Assembly (NCBI GenBank): GCA_018242485.1
Contig: JAFEBV010000034.1
Location: 1 to 61,050, forward strand
Length of the DNA stretch: 61,050 bases
Direction of reading: 5' to 3'
Source of the DNA: Pseudomonadota bacterium
GTDB taxonomy: Bacteria > Pseudomonadota > Gammaproteobacteria > Xanthomonadales > Xanthomonadaceae
Part shown: one piece after another, positions 26,606 to 36,252 of the stretch
How the letters are laid out: each line of letters begins with the position of its first letter
Position numbering within the stretch: position 1 is the stretch's first letter
The notes under the pieces: generated by a model
The model's database searches: none
Told to the model about the DNA's origin: nothing
Seen by the model: only the letters and a program-made list of their open reading frames with translations
Position numbers and translations under genes: made by a program

Positions 26606-28309
26606 ATGACATCGGCCTATACAAGCACCGCGCTTCGCCTCGTACAGATGCGGCGTCCATCCGAAGCCATTCTTCTTCTCGAAGAAGCGCTAAACATCCA
26701 TCGCACCGACACAACCGCACTGCACTTGCTCGCGGATCTGCTGCTGCAGGCAGGCCGTGTCGCTGACGTTGCCGCACGCTATCAAGTCGCGGCAACCCTA
26801 CTCCCGGACAATGTCAGCATCCGTACCGGATATGCGCACGCAGCACTGTTGCAGGGAGATGCAGAGGAGGCTTTGCGGCAACTCGAACGAATCCTGGAAC
26901 TGGATCCGAATATTGCCGATCAGGATGGTTGGCTCGGCCCCATGCTGCGATCTACAGCGGATACAGACCGCCGCTGCGAGATCCTGCAGGCATTGTCGGA
27001 TCGTTGGCCCTCGCACACCGGATTGCTCCGCCTGTGCGCCGAAGCCTGCGAGGATGCCGAATGGCCTGCGCAGGCGCGGGCCGTACTCGAACGCCTGCGC
27101 ACGGCGACGCCACACGACCCATATCCGCTTGTCGAACTCGGCCGGCTCGCCATCTCTTTGGGCGATTCGCAGCAAGCAACGACGCACTTCAGCGACGCCC
27201 TGGCCATCGACCCCAACTACTCCGCGGCGCTATGGCACAGCGCGCAGCTCGACAAAGGGCGTATCGACGAAGCCATGGCGCAGCGCGCGGATCGGCTTTT
27301 GCTGGTCGAGCAAGACCCGAACGCGCTGGCAGGCCTGCATGACCTTCTTGCGCGTTACCACGACGGCGCCGGTCGATACGCAAGGGCCGCCTGGCACATG
27401 CATACCACGAACGCCCTCAAGGCATCGCTTGTGCCCGAGCGAGCCCGATACGACAAACGACGCCACGAGTCCGATATAAACGCAACTATAAGCGAGTACA
27501 ACGCAACGTGGCTCGATAACCTCGAAGGCGCCGGCAGCCCCGATCGGCGCCCCGTATTCGTGATAGGGCTGCCGCGTTCCGGCACCACATTGCTCGAACA
27601 GATCCTCGCATCGCATCCGGACATCATGGGCGCCGGCGAAACGGGTTTGGCATCGGCAAGCCTGCGACGCGCGCTGACGTCGTCAGGGGGAAGGCACTCA
27701 AAACTACACCCAGACGCGATCCGCGAGGCAGCCGAATGGCACGTGCATCAACTCGAACAGCGGCAAATGCGTCTCGCGCCGGATCAACGTGGACTCCGCA
27801 TCATCGACAAGATGCCTGACAACTACATGCTCGCGGCATGGCTGCGCGTAGCGTTTCCGAACGCAGTTCTCATCCATTGCCTGCGGGATCCGCGCGATGT
27901 CGCATTGTCGTGCTGGCGCACGCAATTTGCGGCAGTGCCATGGAGCTTCGATCTGCACGACATCGCACACCGGATCGCGCAACATCGGCGAATCATGCGT
28001 CACTGGCGATCTCTGTTCCGCGATCGTCTGATCGATGTGCGTTTCGAGGAACTAGTGACAAATCCCGAATCCGGAATCCGGCGAGCTTTGACCGCGATGG
28101 ATTGCCAGTGGTGCTCCGATATGCTCGCTTTCCATGGAAGAAAAGGCTACGTAGCCAGCGCCAGCATGAGACAGGTACGCGACCCTCTCAACGCCAGCGG
28201 GGTCGGCCGTTGGCTGCACTACGAAGATGTTCTTCGGCCCGTGCTCGACGCGCTGAACGAGATCGCACTTTCGGATCGAAGCGCCGATCAAAGCGTTGAC
28301 GCAACCTGA
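26606..28309 (+). CDS. TPR-repeat sulfotransferase (second of three)
   Basis: A 567-residue protein with N-terminal TPRs (about residues 1-230) and a C-terminal sulfotransferase domain: PAPS loop VFVIGLPRSGTTLLEQILAS (about 317-336), then IIDKMPDNYMLAAWL and IHCLRDPRDVALSCWRTQF. It is closely related to the next gene along its whole length, indicating tandem duplication. The start is uncertain: no strong SD is seen, and in-frame ATGs further upstream would overlap the first gene. Confidence 0.83.
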   Translation: MTSAYTSTALRLVQMRRPSEAILLLEEALNIHRTDTTALHLLADLLLQAGRVADVAARYQVAATLLPDNVSIRTGYAHAALLQGDAEEALRQLERILELDPNIADQDGWLGPMLRSTADTDRRCEILQALSDRWPSHTGLLRLCAEACEDAEWPAQARAVLERLRTATPHDPYPLVELGRLAISLGDSQQATTHFSDALAIDPNYSAALWHSAQLDKGRIDEAMAQRADRLLLVEQDPNALAGLHDLLARYHDGAGRYARAAWHMHTTNALKASLVPERARYDKRRHESDINATISEYNATWLDNLEGAGSPDRRPVFVIGLPRSGTTLLEQILASHPDIMGAGETGLASASLRRALTSSGGRHSKLHPDAIREAAEWHVHQLEQRQMRLAPDQRGLRIIDKMPDNYMLAAWLRVAFPNAVLIHCLRDPRDVALSCWRTQFAAVPWSFDLHDIAHRIAQHRRIMRHWRSLFRDRLIDVRFEELVTNPESGIRRALTAMDCQWCSDMLAFHGRKGYVASASMRQVRDPLNASGVGRWLHYEDVLRPVLDALNEIALSDRSADQSVDAT

Positions 28310-28370
28310 ACGGCACGCGATCGTCTGCGAGTAAAATGCCGCCCAACACCATCTCGTGGCCGCAGCTTCA

Positions 28371-30080
28371 ATGATATCCACCGGTACCGACACCGGCATG
28401 CGTCTCGCCCACGCAGGCCGCTTCGACGAAGCCTTGCCATACCTGGAACAGGCACACTACCTCTCGCCCACCGATCTGGGGTTACTGCATGCGTTGGCCA
28501 ACGTACTGCAGCGGGTTGGGCGATTCCACCAAGCCATCGCCCGTTACGCTGCCGCCGCGGCCAAATCTCCCGACAACCCCGAAGTGTTGTGCGGGTGGGC
28601 GCGCGCATGGCTGGTAGCCGGCGATCCAACACAAGCCCGTGAAAAACTGTCGCTCGCCCTGGACATCGACCCTGCCGTCGCCAATCCGGGCGCCATGCTC
28701 GACATGATCGCGACCGAATTGAAGGACACCGACGCTGCATGCGAGCTGTTGGCTCAGCTTGTCGCATCACACCCGACGAATGCGCAACTGCAACTCCACC
28801 ACGCCTGCTTGCTGAGGGATGCCGACCGCCTTGGTGACGCACGGATCGCATACGCACGTTACGCATCCTTGCGCCCCGATGACCCCATGGCACATGTCGA
28901 GTTGGCCAGACTCGCGATCAATTCAGGCGATCGAACTGGGGCGCTCGAAAGCCTGCAAACCGCTCTCGACATCGATCCGGACAACGGATACACCCTCTGG
29001 GAACAGTCGCAAATCGCCGGCAATCGGCTTGATGCGGCAACCCTGGAGCATGTGCGTGCGCTCACAGCTGCCGAGACCGACCCTGAAAAGCTGATTGCAT
29101 TGAACGATCTATTCGCTAGGAATCACGATGCGGCTGGCGAATACGATCTGGCCGCACGCCACCTGATCATCGTCAAGGCGCTCCAACGCGGAATTGGCGC
29201 ATCACGGGATCCATACCTGCCCATACAGCGCGAGCACGAAGCCGACCTCATGATCCAGTTCGTCACCAGGACATGGATGGAGTCGATGCGTGGTCGCGGC
29301 AATCCAGATCCAAGCCCGATATTCGTCGTCGGCATGCCACGCTCCGGCACGACGTTGTTGCAGCAGATGTTGTCGTCCCATCCGGAAATTGTCGGCATCG
29401 GCGAACAGACCTTCGCCGAGTCGAGTTTCCGCAGAGCTCTGCGCAATTCGGGCAATTTGCCGATCGAGGAGATGCCAGCCAGCGTCTTGCGTGAAGCAGC
29501 GGACTGGCATTGGGCGATGATCAAGGATCGCGTCGGCAGGTTGGGACTCCGTGACGATGCCGCACGGATCATCGACAAATTGCCGGACAATTTCGTACAC
29601 CTCGGTTGGCTCAGCGTCGCCTTTCCGAACGCCACCCTGATCCACTGCCTGCGCGATCCGCGCGACGTGGCCATCTCATGCTGGCGAGCCCAGTTTTCGC
29701 GGATCAACTGGACGCTCGAACTCGACCATATTGCCCATCGCATCGAGCAGCATCGGCGGATCATGCGGCATTGGCGGGCTGCTCTGGGCACGCGGCTCGT
29801 CGAGCTTCGCTACGAAACGCTCGTGGCCGACCCCGAAGCGCAACTGCGCCGCTTGCTTGCGGCGATCAAGCTGGACTGGCATCCGGACGTACTGGCCCAC
29901 GCCAATCGCAAAGGGTATGTGCGCACGGCCAGCCAATACCAGGTCGATGCGGCAGTTACCGCTCGCAGCATTGGCCACTGGCGCCACTACGAAGAAGTGC
30001 TGCGGCCGATCCTGCCGCGACTGGAGGCGATCGTCGCGCAGGATGCGCGCGAGGCCACGGCAGATCTGCGTCTGCCGTAG
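28371..30080 (+). CDS. TPR-repeat sulfotransferase (third of three)
   Basis: A 569-residue protein with TPRs (about residues 10-230) and a sulfotransferase domain: PAPS loop IFVVGMPRSGTTLLQQMLSS (about 316-335), IIDKLPDNFVHLGWL and IHCLRDPRDVAISCWRAQF. It is near-colinear with the second copy. A GTG five codons upstream (28356) is an alternative start; GTAAAAT at about 28331 could be a -10 box. The three genes probably act on the same or related acceptor proteins. Confidence 0.84.
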   Translation: MISTGTDTGMRLAHAGRFDEALPYLEQAHYLSPTDLGLLHALANVLQRVGRFHQAIARYAAAAAKSPDNPEVLCGWARAWLVAGDPTQAREKLSLALDIDPAVANPGAMLDMIATELKDTDAACELLAQLVASHPTNAQLQLHHACLLRDADRLGDARIAYARYASLRPDDPMAHVELARLAINSGDRTGALESLQTALDIDPDNGYTLWEQSQIAGNRLDAATLEHVRALTAAETDPEKLIALNDLFARNHDAAGEYDLAARHLIIVKALQRGIGASRDPYLPIQREHEADLMIQFVTRTWMESMRGRGNPDPSPIFVVGMPRSGTTLLQQMLSSHPEIVGIGEQTFAESSFRRALRNSGNLPIEEMPASVLREAADWHWAMIKDRVGRLGLRDDAARIIDKLPDNFVHLGWLSVAFPNATLIHCLRDPRDVAISCWRAQFSRINWTLELDHIAHRIEQHRRIMRHWRAALGTRLVELRYETLVADPEAQLRRLLAAIKLDWHPDVLAHANRKGYVRTASQYQVDAAVTARSIGHWRHYEEVLRPILPRLEAIVAQDAREATADLRLP

Positions 30081-30193
30081 CGGGCATCATTACCGAATTT
30101 CGCGGGAACCGTTTGCGCAAATGCGCAGGTCGCGGCGATTGCGTCGCAACTTCCGCACACCCTGCTCAACCGATTTCAATTTCGAAAATCGGC

Positions 30194-30249
30194 AGGCGCT
30201 GGATTCCGGGTTCTGTCCGCCAACAGCGCGGACAGCCCCGGAATGACGA
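30194..30249. repeat. REP-like palindromic element, copy 1
   Basis: A 56-bp element whose arms ATTCCGGGTTCTGTCCGC (30203-30220) and GCGGACAGCCCCGGAAT (30228 on) fold into a hairpin. It matches 38035-38090 at 53 of 56 positions, with differences only in the loop. It lies between the sulfotransferase and PEPCK genes, which converge. Confidence 0.9.
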
Positions 30250-30307
30250 CGATGAGGGAACACGGCACGCTTGCGTGGTGATGGCACTGCGGTGTCGTGA
30301 AACAGCC

Positions 30308-32074
30308 TCAAGCGGTTTCGCGGCAGCCTTCCAGCGCGTCGGCGATGCGCTGGCGCTCGCGGTGCAGGGCGGCAGGCGTGTGCGACCCATAACTGTCCAG
30401 ATACGCGCCGATCTCGCCGATCTCGCGCTGCCAGCCCTCGACATCCACGCGCAGCAGTTCTTCGACCTGCTGCGGCTGCAAGCCCAGCCCGGCGAGGTCG
30501 AGATCGGCGGCGTTGGGCAGGTTGCCGATCGGGGATTCCTCGGCGCCGGCGCTGCCGTCCACGCGCTGCAGCATCCATTCGAGCACGCGCAGGTTGTCGC
30601 CGAAACCCGGCCACAGGAACTTGCCGTCCGCGCCCTTGCGGAACCAGTTGACGTGGAAGACCTTCGGCAGCTTCGCGCCGGCTTTGTCGAACGACAGCCA
30701 GTGCGCGAAGTAGTCGCCGTAGTTGTAGCCGCAGAAGGGCTTCATCGCCATCGGATCGCGGCGCACCACGCCAACCGCGCCGGTCGCGGCAGCGGTGGTT
30801 TCCGAGGCCATCGCCGCACCGACCAGCACGCCATGCGTCCAGTCGCGCGCCTCGAACACCAGCGGCACCAGCGATTCGCGGCGGCCGCCGAACACGATCG
30901 CGCTGATCGGCACGCCCTGCGCGTCCTCGGTGTGCGGCGAGTAACTCGGGCACTGCCGCGCGCTGACGGTGAAGCGGGAATTGGGATGCGCGGCCGGGCC
31001 GTTGGCCGGATCGTAATCGCGGCCCTGCCAATCCTTCACCGGCACGCCATCGGGCAGGCCTTCCCACCACGGCTGGTTGTCGGCGGTGACGCCGACGTTG
31101 GTGAAGATGGTGTCGTGGCCGAGCATCGCCAGCGCATTCGGATTGGTCTTGTTCGAGGTGCCGGGAGCGACGCCGAAGAAGCCGGCCTCCGGATTGATCG
31201 CCCACAACCGGCCATCGGCGCCGGGGGTCATCCAGCAGATGTCGTCGCCGACCGTCCACACCTTCCAGCCGGCCTGGCGGTGGCCTTCGGGTGGAATGAG
31301 CATGGCCAGATTGGTCTTGCCGCAGGCCGATGGGAAGGCGGCGGCGACGTAGTGGGTCTGGCCCTGCGGGTTCTGGATGCCGACGATCAGCATGTGCTCG
31401 GCCAGCCAGCCCTCGCTGCGCGCCTGATGGCTGGCGATGCGTAGGGCGTGGCACTTCTTGCCCAGCAGCGCATTGCCGCCGTAGCCCGAGCCGTAGGACT
31501 TGATCGTCAATTCCTGCGGGAAATGCATGATGAAGCGGCGCTCGGGATCGAGCTCGCCGGTCGAATGCAGGCCTTTCACGAAGGCGCCTTCGCGCTCGAT
31601 GCGCGCCAGCGCGGCGGCGCCCATGCGGGTCATGATGCGCATGTTCGCGACCACGTACGGGCTGTCGGTGATCTCCACCCCGCAGCGGCTGATCGGCGAA
31701 TCGATCGGGCCCATGCAATACGGCACCACATACAGCGTGCGCCCGCGCATGCAGCCGGCGAACAGCGCATCGATCTTCGCGCGCGCGTCGGCCGGGGCCA
31801 TCCAGTGATTGTTCGGGCCGGCATCCTCGCGCTCGGGCGTGCACACCAGGGTGAGGTGCTCCACGCGCGCCACGTCGGATTTGCTCGAACGATGCAGGAA
31901 GCAGTTCGGATGGGTCTTCTCGTTGAGCGCGATCAGATCGCCGCGCTCGACCATCAGCGCGTTGAGCGCGCGCGCCTCGGCGTCGGAACCGTCGCACCAA
32001 TGGATGCGGTCGGGCTGGGTCAGGCGGGCGACTTCATCGACCCATTGATTGAGTGCTGCGAGTTGGCTGGTCAT
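30308..32074 (-). CDS. pckG: Phosphoenolpyruvate carboxykinase (GTP)
   Basis: A 588-residue enzyme converting oxaloacetate and GTP to PEP and CO2, the entry step of gluconeogenesis. It has the GTP-type kinase P-loop FPSACGKTNLAML with the reactive Cys near residue 251, the substrate motif YGSGYGGNALLGKKC, and the metal and PEP-binding region VGDDICWM. The length is typical of GTP-type PEPCK. It is a single-gene unit with a repeat-rich upstream region. Confidence 0.97.
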   Translation of the reverse strand: MTSQLAALNQWVDEVARLTQPDRIHWCDGSDAEARALNALMVERGDLIALNEKTHPNCFLHRSSKSDVARVEHLTLVCTPEREDAGPNNHWMAPADARAKIDALFAGCMRGRTLYVVPYCMGPIDSPISRCGVEITDSPYVVANMRIMTRMGAAALARIEREGAFVKGLHSTGELDPERRFIMHFPQELTIKSYGSGYGGNALLGKKCHALRIASHQARSEGWLAEHMLIVGIQNPQGQTHYVAAAFPSACGKTNLAMLIPPEGHRQAGWKVWTVGDDICWMTPGADGRLWAINPEAGFFGVAPGTSNKTNPNALAMLGHDTIFTNVGVTADNQPWWEGLPDGVPVKDWQGRDYDPANGPAAHPNSRFTVSARQCPSYSPHTEDAQGVPISAIVFGGRRESLVPLVFEARDWTHGVLVGAAMASETTAAATGAVGVVRRDPMAMKPFCGYNYGDYFAHWLSFDKAGAKLPKVFHVNWFRKGADGKFLWPGFGDNLRVLEWMLQRVDGSAGAEESPIGNLPNAADLDLAGLGLQPQQVEELLRVDVEGWQREIGEIGAYLDSYGSHTPAALHRERQRIADALEGCRETA

Positions 32075-32709
32075 GGTGGACGTGGTTTCCGGCGTGAGCC
32101 GTTCGAGTGGGAAACGGTTGCGCGACGCGACGATGCGTGCGACATAGCCGTTGATTATATCGCGTCCTGGCTGCCAGCCAAAACTAAGGACTTGCGCTTG
32201 ATGGCGCAGGCATCAAGCACGGACGATGGAAGTCCGACCCACGATGACAGGATCGGTTCCCCGTCAGGCCACGCGACATTGCGCCGTCAGAAGCAATGCA
32301 AATGAAGCATGCTGCAAAAGCTCTTGTGAACCTTCGCGTTCATTTGCGTTCATTCGCCGATCCACATGCGCTTGGTTGTGAAGGTTCCGGCTGGCGGCCT
32401 GCATCCGGGCATACGCTACTGAGAAATTCAGGATCAATGCTCTTGATCCAGACTCCGACGCAAGCGAAGTTGGTGCCCTCATCCGGCGCTTCGCGCCACC
32501 TTCCCCCGGAGGGGGGAGGAACAAAACCACCTCTCCCTTCGGGAGAGGTCGACGCGCCGCAGGCGCGGCGGGTGAGGGAAAGCCGTGTCAGTCCGTTGCG
32601 AAGCCATGCAGTACTCCTGACAAAGCAACATCGGTTCCCTTGCAGCCAGTGAGATATCTGAAAGTCGGAGAGTGATGTTCAAGTCGAGAGTAGTGCGGAC
32701 TGACCCTTT
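32075..32709. other. Gene-free, repeat-rich region upstream of pckG
   Basis: These 635 bp contain no credible gene. The stretch 32470-32580 is a palindrome-rich element. Its parts include CTCATCCGGCGCTTCGCGCC, CTCCCTTCGGGAGAGG and GCGCCGCAGGCGCGGCGG. Related sequence occurs inside icmF at about 55195-55416. The pckG promoter should lie in the AT-richer part close to 32150-32165. Confidence 0.6.
32470..32580. repeat. Palindromic intergenic repeat (CTCATCCG...CGGGTGAGGG type)
   Basis: The element starts with CCCTCATCCGGCGCTTCGCG and ends with CGGGTGAGGG, which are inverted relative to each other. Internal hairpins CCCCCGGAGGGGGG and CTCTCCCTTCGGGAGAG are visible. The same words occur in the icmF insertion (TCCCTCATCCGCCCTACGGG, CTTCTCCCGGAGGGAGAAGG). 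Confidence 0.75.
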
Positions 32710-33447
32710 TCAAGGCTTGGCCAGCAGCGGATCGAACAACTTCATGTGCCACGGCCGCATGCCGAGCACGAGGCTCACCCCCGAGCGCTGCTCGAAGGGC
32801 AGGCTGGCGTCGGCCGCCATCAAGGCATCGAACTCGCCGGCCAGTTCCTCCAGTCGCCGGCGCAGCAGCGCCAGCGAGTTCGGCGCGCACATGCCGGTGA
32901 GCAGCAGCAACGATTCGTTCTCGCCGGAAAAATCGTGGCCGAAAAAATCCGGCAGCAGTTTCAGGCGGAAGAAGCGCTCCATCGGGCCGTGCCGCCGCCA
33001 GCGGAAATTGCGCGCGGTACGCACACGGTACTTGTTGCCCGGCAGCAGTTCGATCAGGCCCATCCGATCCAGCCGCGCCATCAGCAGGGTGTACTGCGGC
33101 AGGTCGAAGCGGAACGTCGCCAGCACCTGCTCCTGCGTCCAGCGATTGAGGGCGAGGAAGGTTGCCAGCAGCAGGGTCGGATCATCCACCAGCGCCTGCT
33201 CGGCTTGTGCATCCAGTTCGGCCAATACCGGACGCCGCTGTTGCGCTTCGGTAGCCAGTTCGTGCAGGCCGATGTCGAGCACCCCGCAGATTTCCTCCAG
33301 CCGTTGCAGGCTCAACGCCTGCCGCGAGAACATCCGCTTCACCGCCGCCTCGCTCAAGCCGATGCGCTGCGCCAGCGCGGCATAGGTGATGCCCTGCGCC
33401 TTGAGCTGGCGCTTGAGCGCGGCGATGAGTTCGTGGCGCAGGGGCAT
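32710..33447 (-). CDS. XRE-family helix-turn-helix regulator
   Basis: A 245-residue protein with an N-terminal Cro/C1-type HTH (about residues 8-62: KAQGITYAALAQRIGLSEAA, VKRMFSRQALSLQRLEEICG) and a longer C-terminal region that contains a second winged-helix-like segment (PQYTLLMARLDRMGLIELLP, GNKYRVR). The target is unknown. The start at MPLRHEL is favoured; an ATG 14 codons upstream is possible. A 10-bp inverted repeat 76 bp upstream may be its operator. Confidence 0.82.
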   Translation of the reverse strand: MPLRHELIAALKRQLKAQGITYAALAQRIGLSEAAVKRMFSRQALSLQRLEEICGVLDIGLHELATEAQQRRPVLAELDAQAEQALVDDPTLLLATFLALNRWTQEQVLATFRFDLPQYTLLMARLDRMGLIELLPGNKYRVRTARNFRWRRHGPMERFFRLKLLPDFFGHDFSGENESLLLLTGMCAPNSLALLRRRLEELAGEFDALMAADASLPFEQRSGVSLVLGMRPWHMKLFDPLLAKP

Positions 33448-33522
33448 GCGGGCGGCTCCGCTGGCATCGGGATGACGCAAGGATGCCATGACGCCGGCTC
33501 GCGATCCGCGAATCGCCCACAC

Positions 33523-33553
33523 CGGCGCTGAGCTGCCGTTTGTCTCAGCGCCG
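33523..33553. promoter_or_regulatory. Inverted repeat upstream of the XRE regulator
   Basis: CGGCGCTGAG (33523-33532) and CTCAGCGCCG (33544-33553) are perfect 10-bp arms with an 11-base loop. They sit in the 318-bp gap between the XRE and TetR genes, which otherwise shows nothing. It could be an operator or a weak terminator of the TetR gene; there is no T-run. Confidence 0.5.
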
Positions 33554-33765
33554 CGGCTGGTTCGTACGCGCGAAACGCCTGCCAGCTCACCCCGAGACGG
33601 CCGCGTGCACGGCGCACCACACGATTGAACAGTCGGCAACACAATCCACGGCAGCCGCTGGACGCTTCGCTTGCGCGCCTTCCCGCAAGGAATACCCGAC
33701 GGGAAAACGCACGGCATGCCGCCAACACCGTCAGCATCGTCGCTGGCCAATGGGCGAACGCCCGC

Positions 33766-34347
33766 TCAGGGAATCAGCGTGCGCATCACATGTTCGACGT
33801 AAGCCTTGTATTCCTCCAGCCGCAAGCGCGGGCGATGCAGTTGCACCGCCATCTGGATGAAGCCCACGTAGGCCGCATAGGTCAGGCGTGCCCGATGCAA
33901 GGCCTCGGTGGGATCCATGCCGGCCTCCCGGTAGCCCGTGGCGATATAGTCTTGTCGCTTCTGCGAAACCCGCTCCATCACATCCCGTACCAGCGGGTGA
34001 TCCAGACCCTGGAGCAAGGCGGTGTAGACGACGTGCTCACGAGCCTCCGCCGCGACCAGCAAGAACAACTCGCGCAAGCGCTCGCGCGGATCGGAGATCG
34101 CATCGAGCCGGTCGAATACCCGATCCTGCTCGGACGCCACCCAGCGCTCCAGCACGGCGGCCAGCAGTGCATCGCGGGTCTTGAAGTGCCAGTAGAAGCT
34201 GCCCTTTGTCACGCCCAGATGGCGCGCCAGCGGTTCCACCGCGACGGCCGACAGCCCTTCGCGACACAGTGCGTCGAATGCGGCCCGCATCCAGTCCTCC
34301 GCGCACAGGCGTGCGGGACGTTGAGCCTTGCCGTCGACAGCATCCAT
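33766..34347 (-). CDS. TetR/AcrR-family transcriptional regulator
   Basis: A 193-residue repressor. The N-terminal HTH (AFDALCREGLSAVAVEPLAR, HLGVTKGSFYWHFKTRDALL) is at about residues 20-65 and the rest is a helical ligand-binding domain. The ATG at 34347 (MDAVDGKAQR) was chosen; the frame continues upstream without support. It is divergent from the HD-GYP gene across about 275 bp, so that gene is a candidate target. Confidence 0.92.
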   Translation of the reverse strand: MDAVDGKAQRPARLCAEDWMRAAFDALCREGLSAVAVEPLARHLGVTKGSFYWHFKTRDALLAAVLERWVASEQDRVFDRLDAISDPRERLRELFLLVAAEAREHVVYTALLQGLDHPLVRDVMERVSQKRQDYIATGYREAGMDPTEALHRARLTYAAYVGFIQMAVQLHRPRLRLEEYKAYVEHVMRTLIP

Positions 34348-34623
34348 CCGGCCAGTGTAACCGAACCGCTCGTTCGGATCGGCGCCGATGCGCAGTTCCG
34401 CCGCCCACTGGAAGCAGTCTCCCCCGGAATTCGCATGAAATTCGATGGCCGGACACCGCTCTCCGCTCAGCCGCCCTGCCGTGGAAGCCGCCGCCACGCG
34501 CGCCCTTGCGGTTACGGGTTGATCGCAGCAGCCGCATGGCCGCCCCGCCCGCCCCGCGACGTTGCCAACGTCGTATGCTGGCGGCGTCCAGCATCCAGTC
34601 CCGATGGATCAGCGACGTTCGCC

Positions 34624-36249
34624 ATGACCGCACCCGACGACATCCAGCAACGGCTCGACACCCTCCACGCGATCGGCGCGGCGTTATCCTCCGAACGCGA
34701 TCTGGCCAGCCTGCTCGAGCGCATCCTCGAGGCCGCGCGCGGCTTCGCGCACGCCGACGGCGGCACCTTGTACCGCATCGAGCACGACACCCTGCGCTTC
34801 GAGGTGCTGCGCAACGACACCCTCGGCCGGCGCATGGGCGGCAAGTCCGGCCAGCCCATCGACTTCCCGCCGATTCCCCTGTACCTGCCCGACGGCAGCG
34901 CCAACGACACCATGGTGGCCGTGCACGCGGCACTGAGCGGGCAGACCGTCAACATCCCCGACGCCTACACCGCGCAGGGCTACGATTTTTCCGGCACCCG
35001 CGCCTTCGATGCGAAGACCGGATACCGCTCGCAATCCTTCCTCACCGTGCCGATGAAGGATCACGACGGCGCGGTGATCGGCGTGTTGCAACTCATCAAC
35101 TCGCTCGGCCCGGATCGCAGCGTGCGCGCGTTCACCGACGACGACCGGCGGCTGGTGGAATCGCTGGCCTCGCAGGCAGCCATCGCCATCAACAACCGCC
35201 GCCTGATCGAGCAGCTCGAAGCCCTGTTCCTCGCTTTGATCAACCTGATCAACGCCGCGATCGACGAAAAATCGCCCTACACCGCCGGCCATTGCGAGCG
35301 CGTGCCGGTGTTGACGATGATGCTGGCGGAGGCAGCGGCGCGCAACGCGACCGGCCCGCTCTCGGGTTTTTCGATGAACGAGGCCGATCGCTACGAACTG
35401 AAGATCGCCGGCCTGCTGCACGACTGCGGCAAGATCACCACGCCGGTGCACGTGGTGGACAAGGCGACCAAGCTGGAGACGATCTTCGATCGCATCACGC
35501 TGGTGGACGCGCGCGTGGAAATCGCACTGCGCGACGCGCGGATCGCACTGCTCGAGGGCAAGATCGACCAGACCGAGCACGACGAGCGCGTGCGCAGCCT
35601 GCTCGCGGCGCGCGAACTGGTGCACGTCGCCAACACCGGCGGCGAGTTCATGAAGGACGAAACCATCGCCGCGATCCGTGCCGCAGGCCAATGCACGTGG
35701 CGCGACCATGCGAGCGTCGAACATCCGCTGCTCACGCCCGAGGAAATCGACAACCTGTCGATCCGCCGCGGCACCCTCAACGATGCCGAGCGCGAGATCA
35801 TCAACCGCCACATCAACCTCACCATCGACATGCTCAAGGCGCTGCCGTGGCCGGCGCATCTGACCCGCGTGCCGGAGTTCGCCGGCGGCCACCACGAGCG
35901 CATGGACGGCAAGGGCTATCCGAATGGTCTCATCCGCGAACAGATGAGCGTGCAGGCGCGGGTGATGGGCATCGCCGACATCTTCGAGGCGCTCACCGCC
36001 CGCGACCGCCCGTACAAGCCGGCCAAGACCCTGTCCGAATCGCTTACCATCCTCGGCCGCATGAAGCTCGACCACCACGTCGATCCCGACCTGTTCGACA
36101 TCTTCATCCGCGAGCGCGTGTTCCTCGACTACGCCCGGCGCTTCCTCGATGCGGACAAGATCGACCTGCACGCCATCGACTGGCGCAAGCTGCCCGGGGT
36201 GAGCGCCGAGCTGGCCGAACACATGATCGCGACCGCCGCTGCGACGTGA
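34624..36249 (+). CDS. GAF-HD-GYP domain protein, probable c-di-GMP phosphodiesterase
   Basis: A 541-residue soluble protein with a GAF sensor domain (about 20-195) and an HD-GYP domain. The HD pair is H266 D267 in LLHDCGK, and the GYP signature HHERMDGKGYP spans 423-433, so the metal site is intact and hydrolysis of c-di-GMP is expected. About 100 residues between these motifs (280-380) contain an insertion rich in charged helices that is longer than in RpfG-type enzymes. The ligand of the GAF domain is unknown. Confidence 0.92.
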   Translation: MTAPDDIQQRLDTLHAIGAALSSERDLASLLERILEAARGFAHADGGTLYRIEHDTLRFEVLRNDTLGRRMGGKSGQPIDFPPIPLYLPDGSANDTMVAVHAALSGQTVNIPDAYTAQGYDFSGTRAFDAKTGYRSQSFLTVPMKDHDGAVIGVLQLINSLGPDRSVRAFTDDDRRLVESLASQAAIAINNRRLIEQLEALFLALINLINAAIDEKSPYTAGHCERVPVLTMMLAEAAARNATGPLSGFSMNEADRYELKIAGLLHDCGKITTPVHVVDKATKLETIFDRITLVDARVEIALRDARIALLEGKIDQTEHDERVRSLLAARELVHVANTGGEFMKDETIAAIRAAGQCTWRDHASVEHPLLTPEEIDNLSIRRGTLNDAEREIINRHINLTIDMLKALPWPAHLTRVPEFAGGHHERMDGKGYPNGLIREQMSVQARVMGIADIFEALTARDRPYKPAKTLSESLTILGRMKLDHHVDPDLFDIFIRERVFLDYARRFLDADKIDLHAIDWRKLPGVSAELAEHMIATAAAT

Positions 36250-36252
36250 AAC

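Noticed and set aside
28050..28085. GAATCCG heptamer pair in the second sulfotransferase gene as another array
   Set aside because: Only two units are present and the encoded residues (PESGIRR) lie within a conserved part of the protein, so chance is sufficient.
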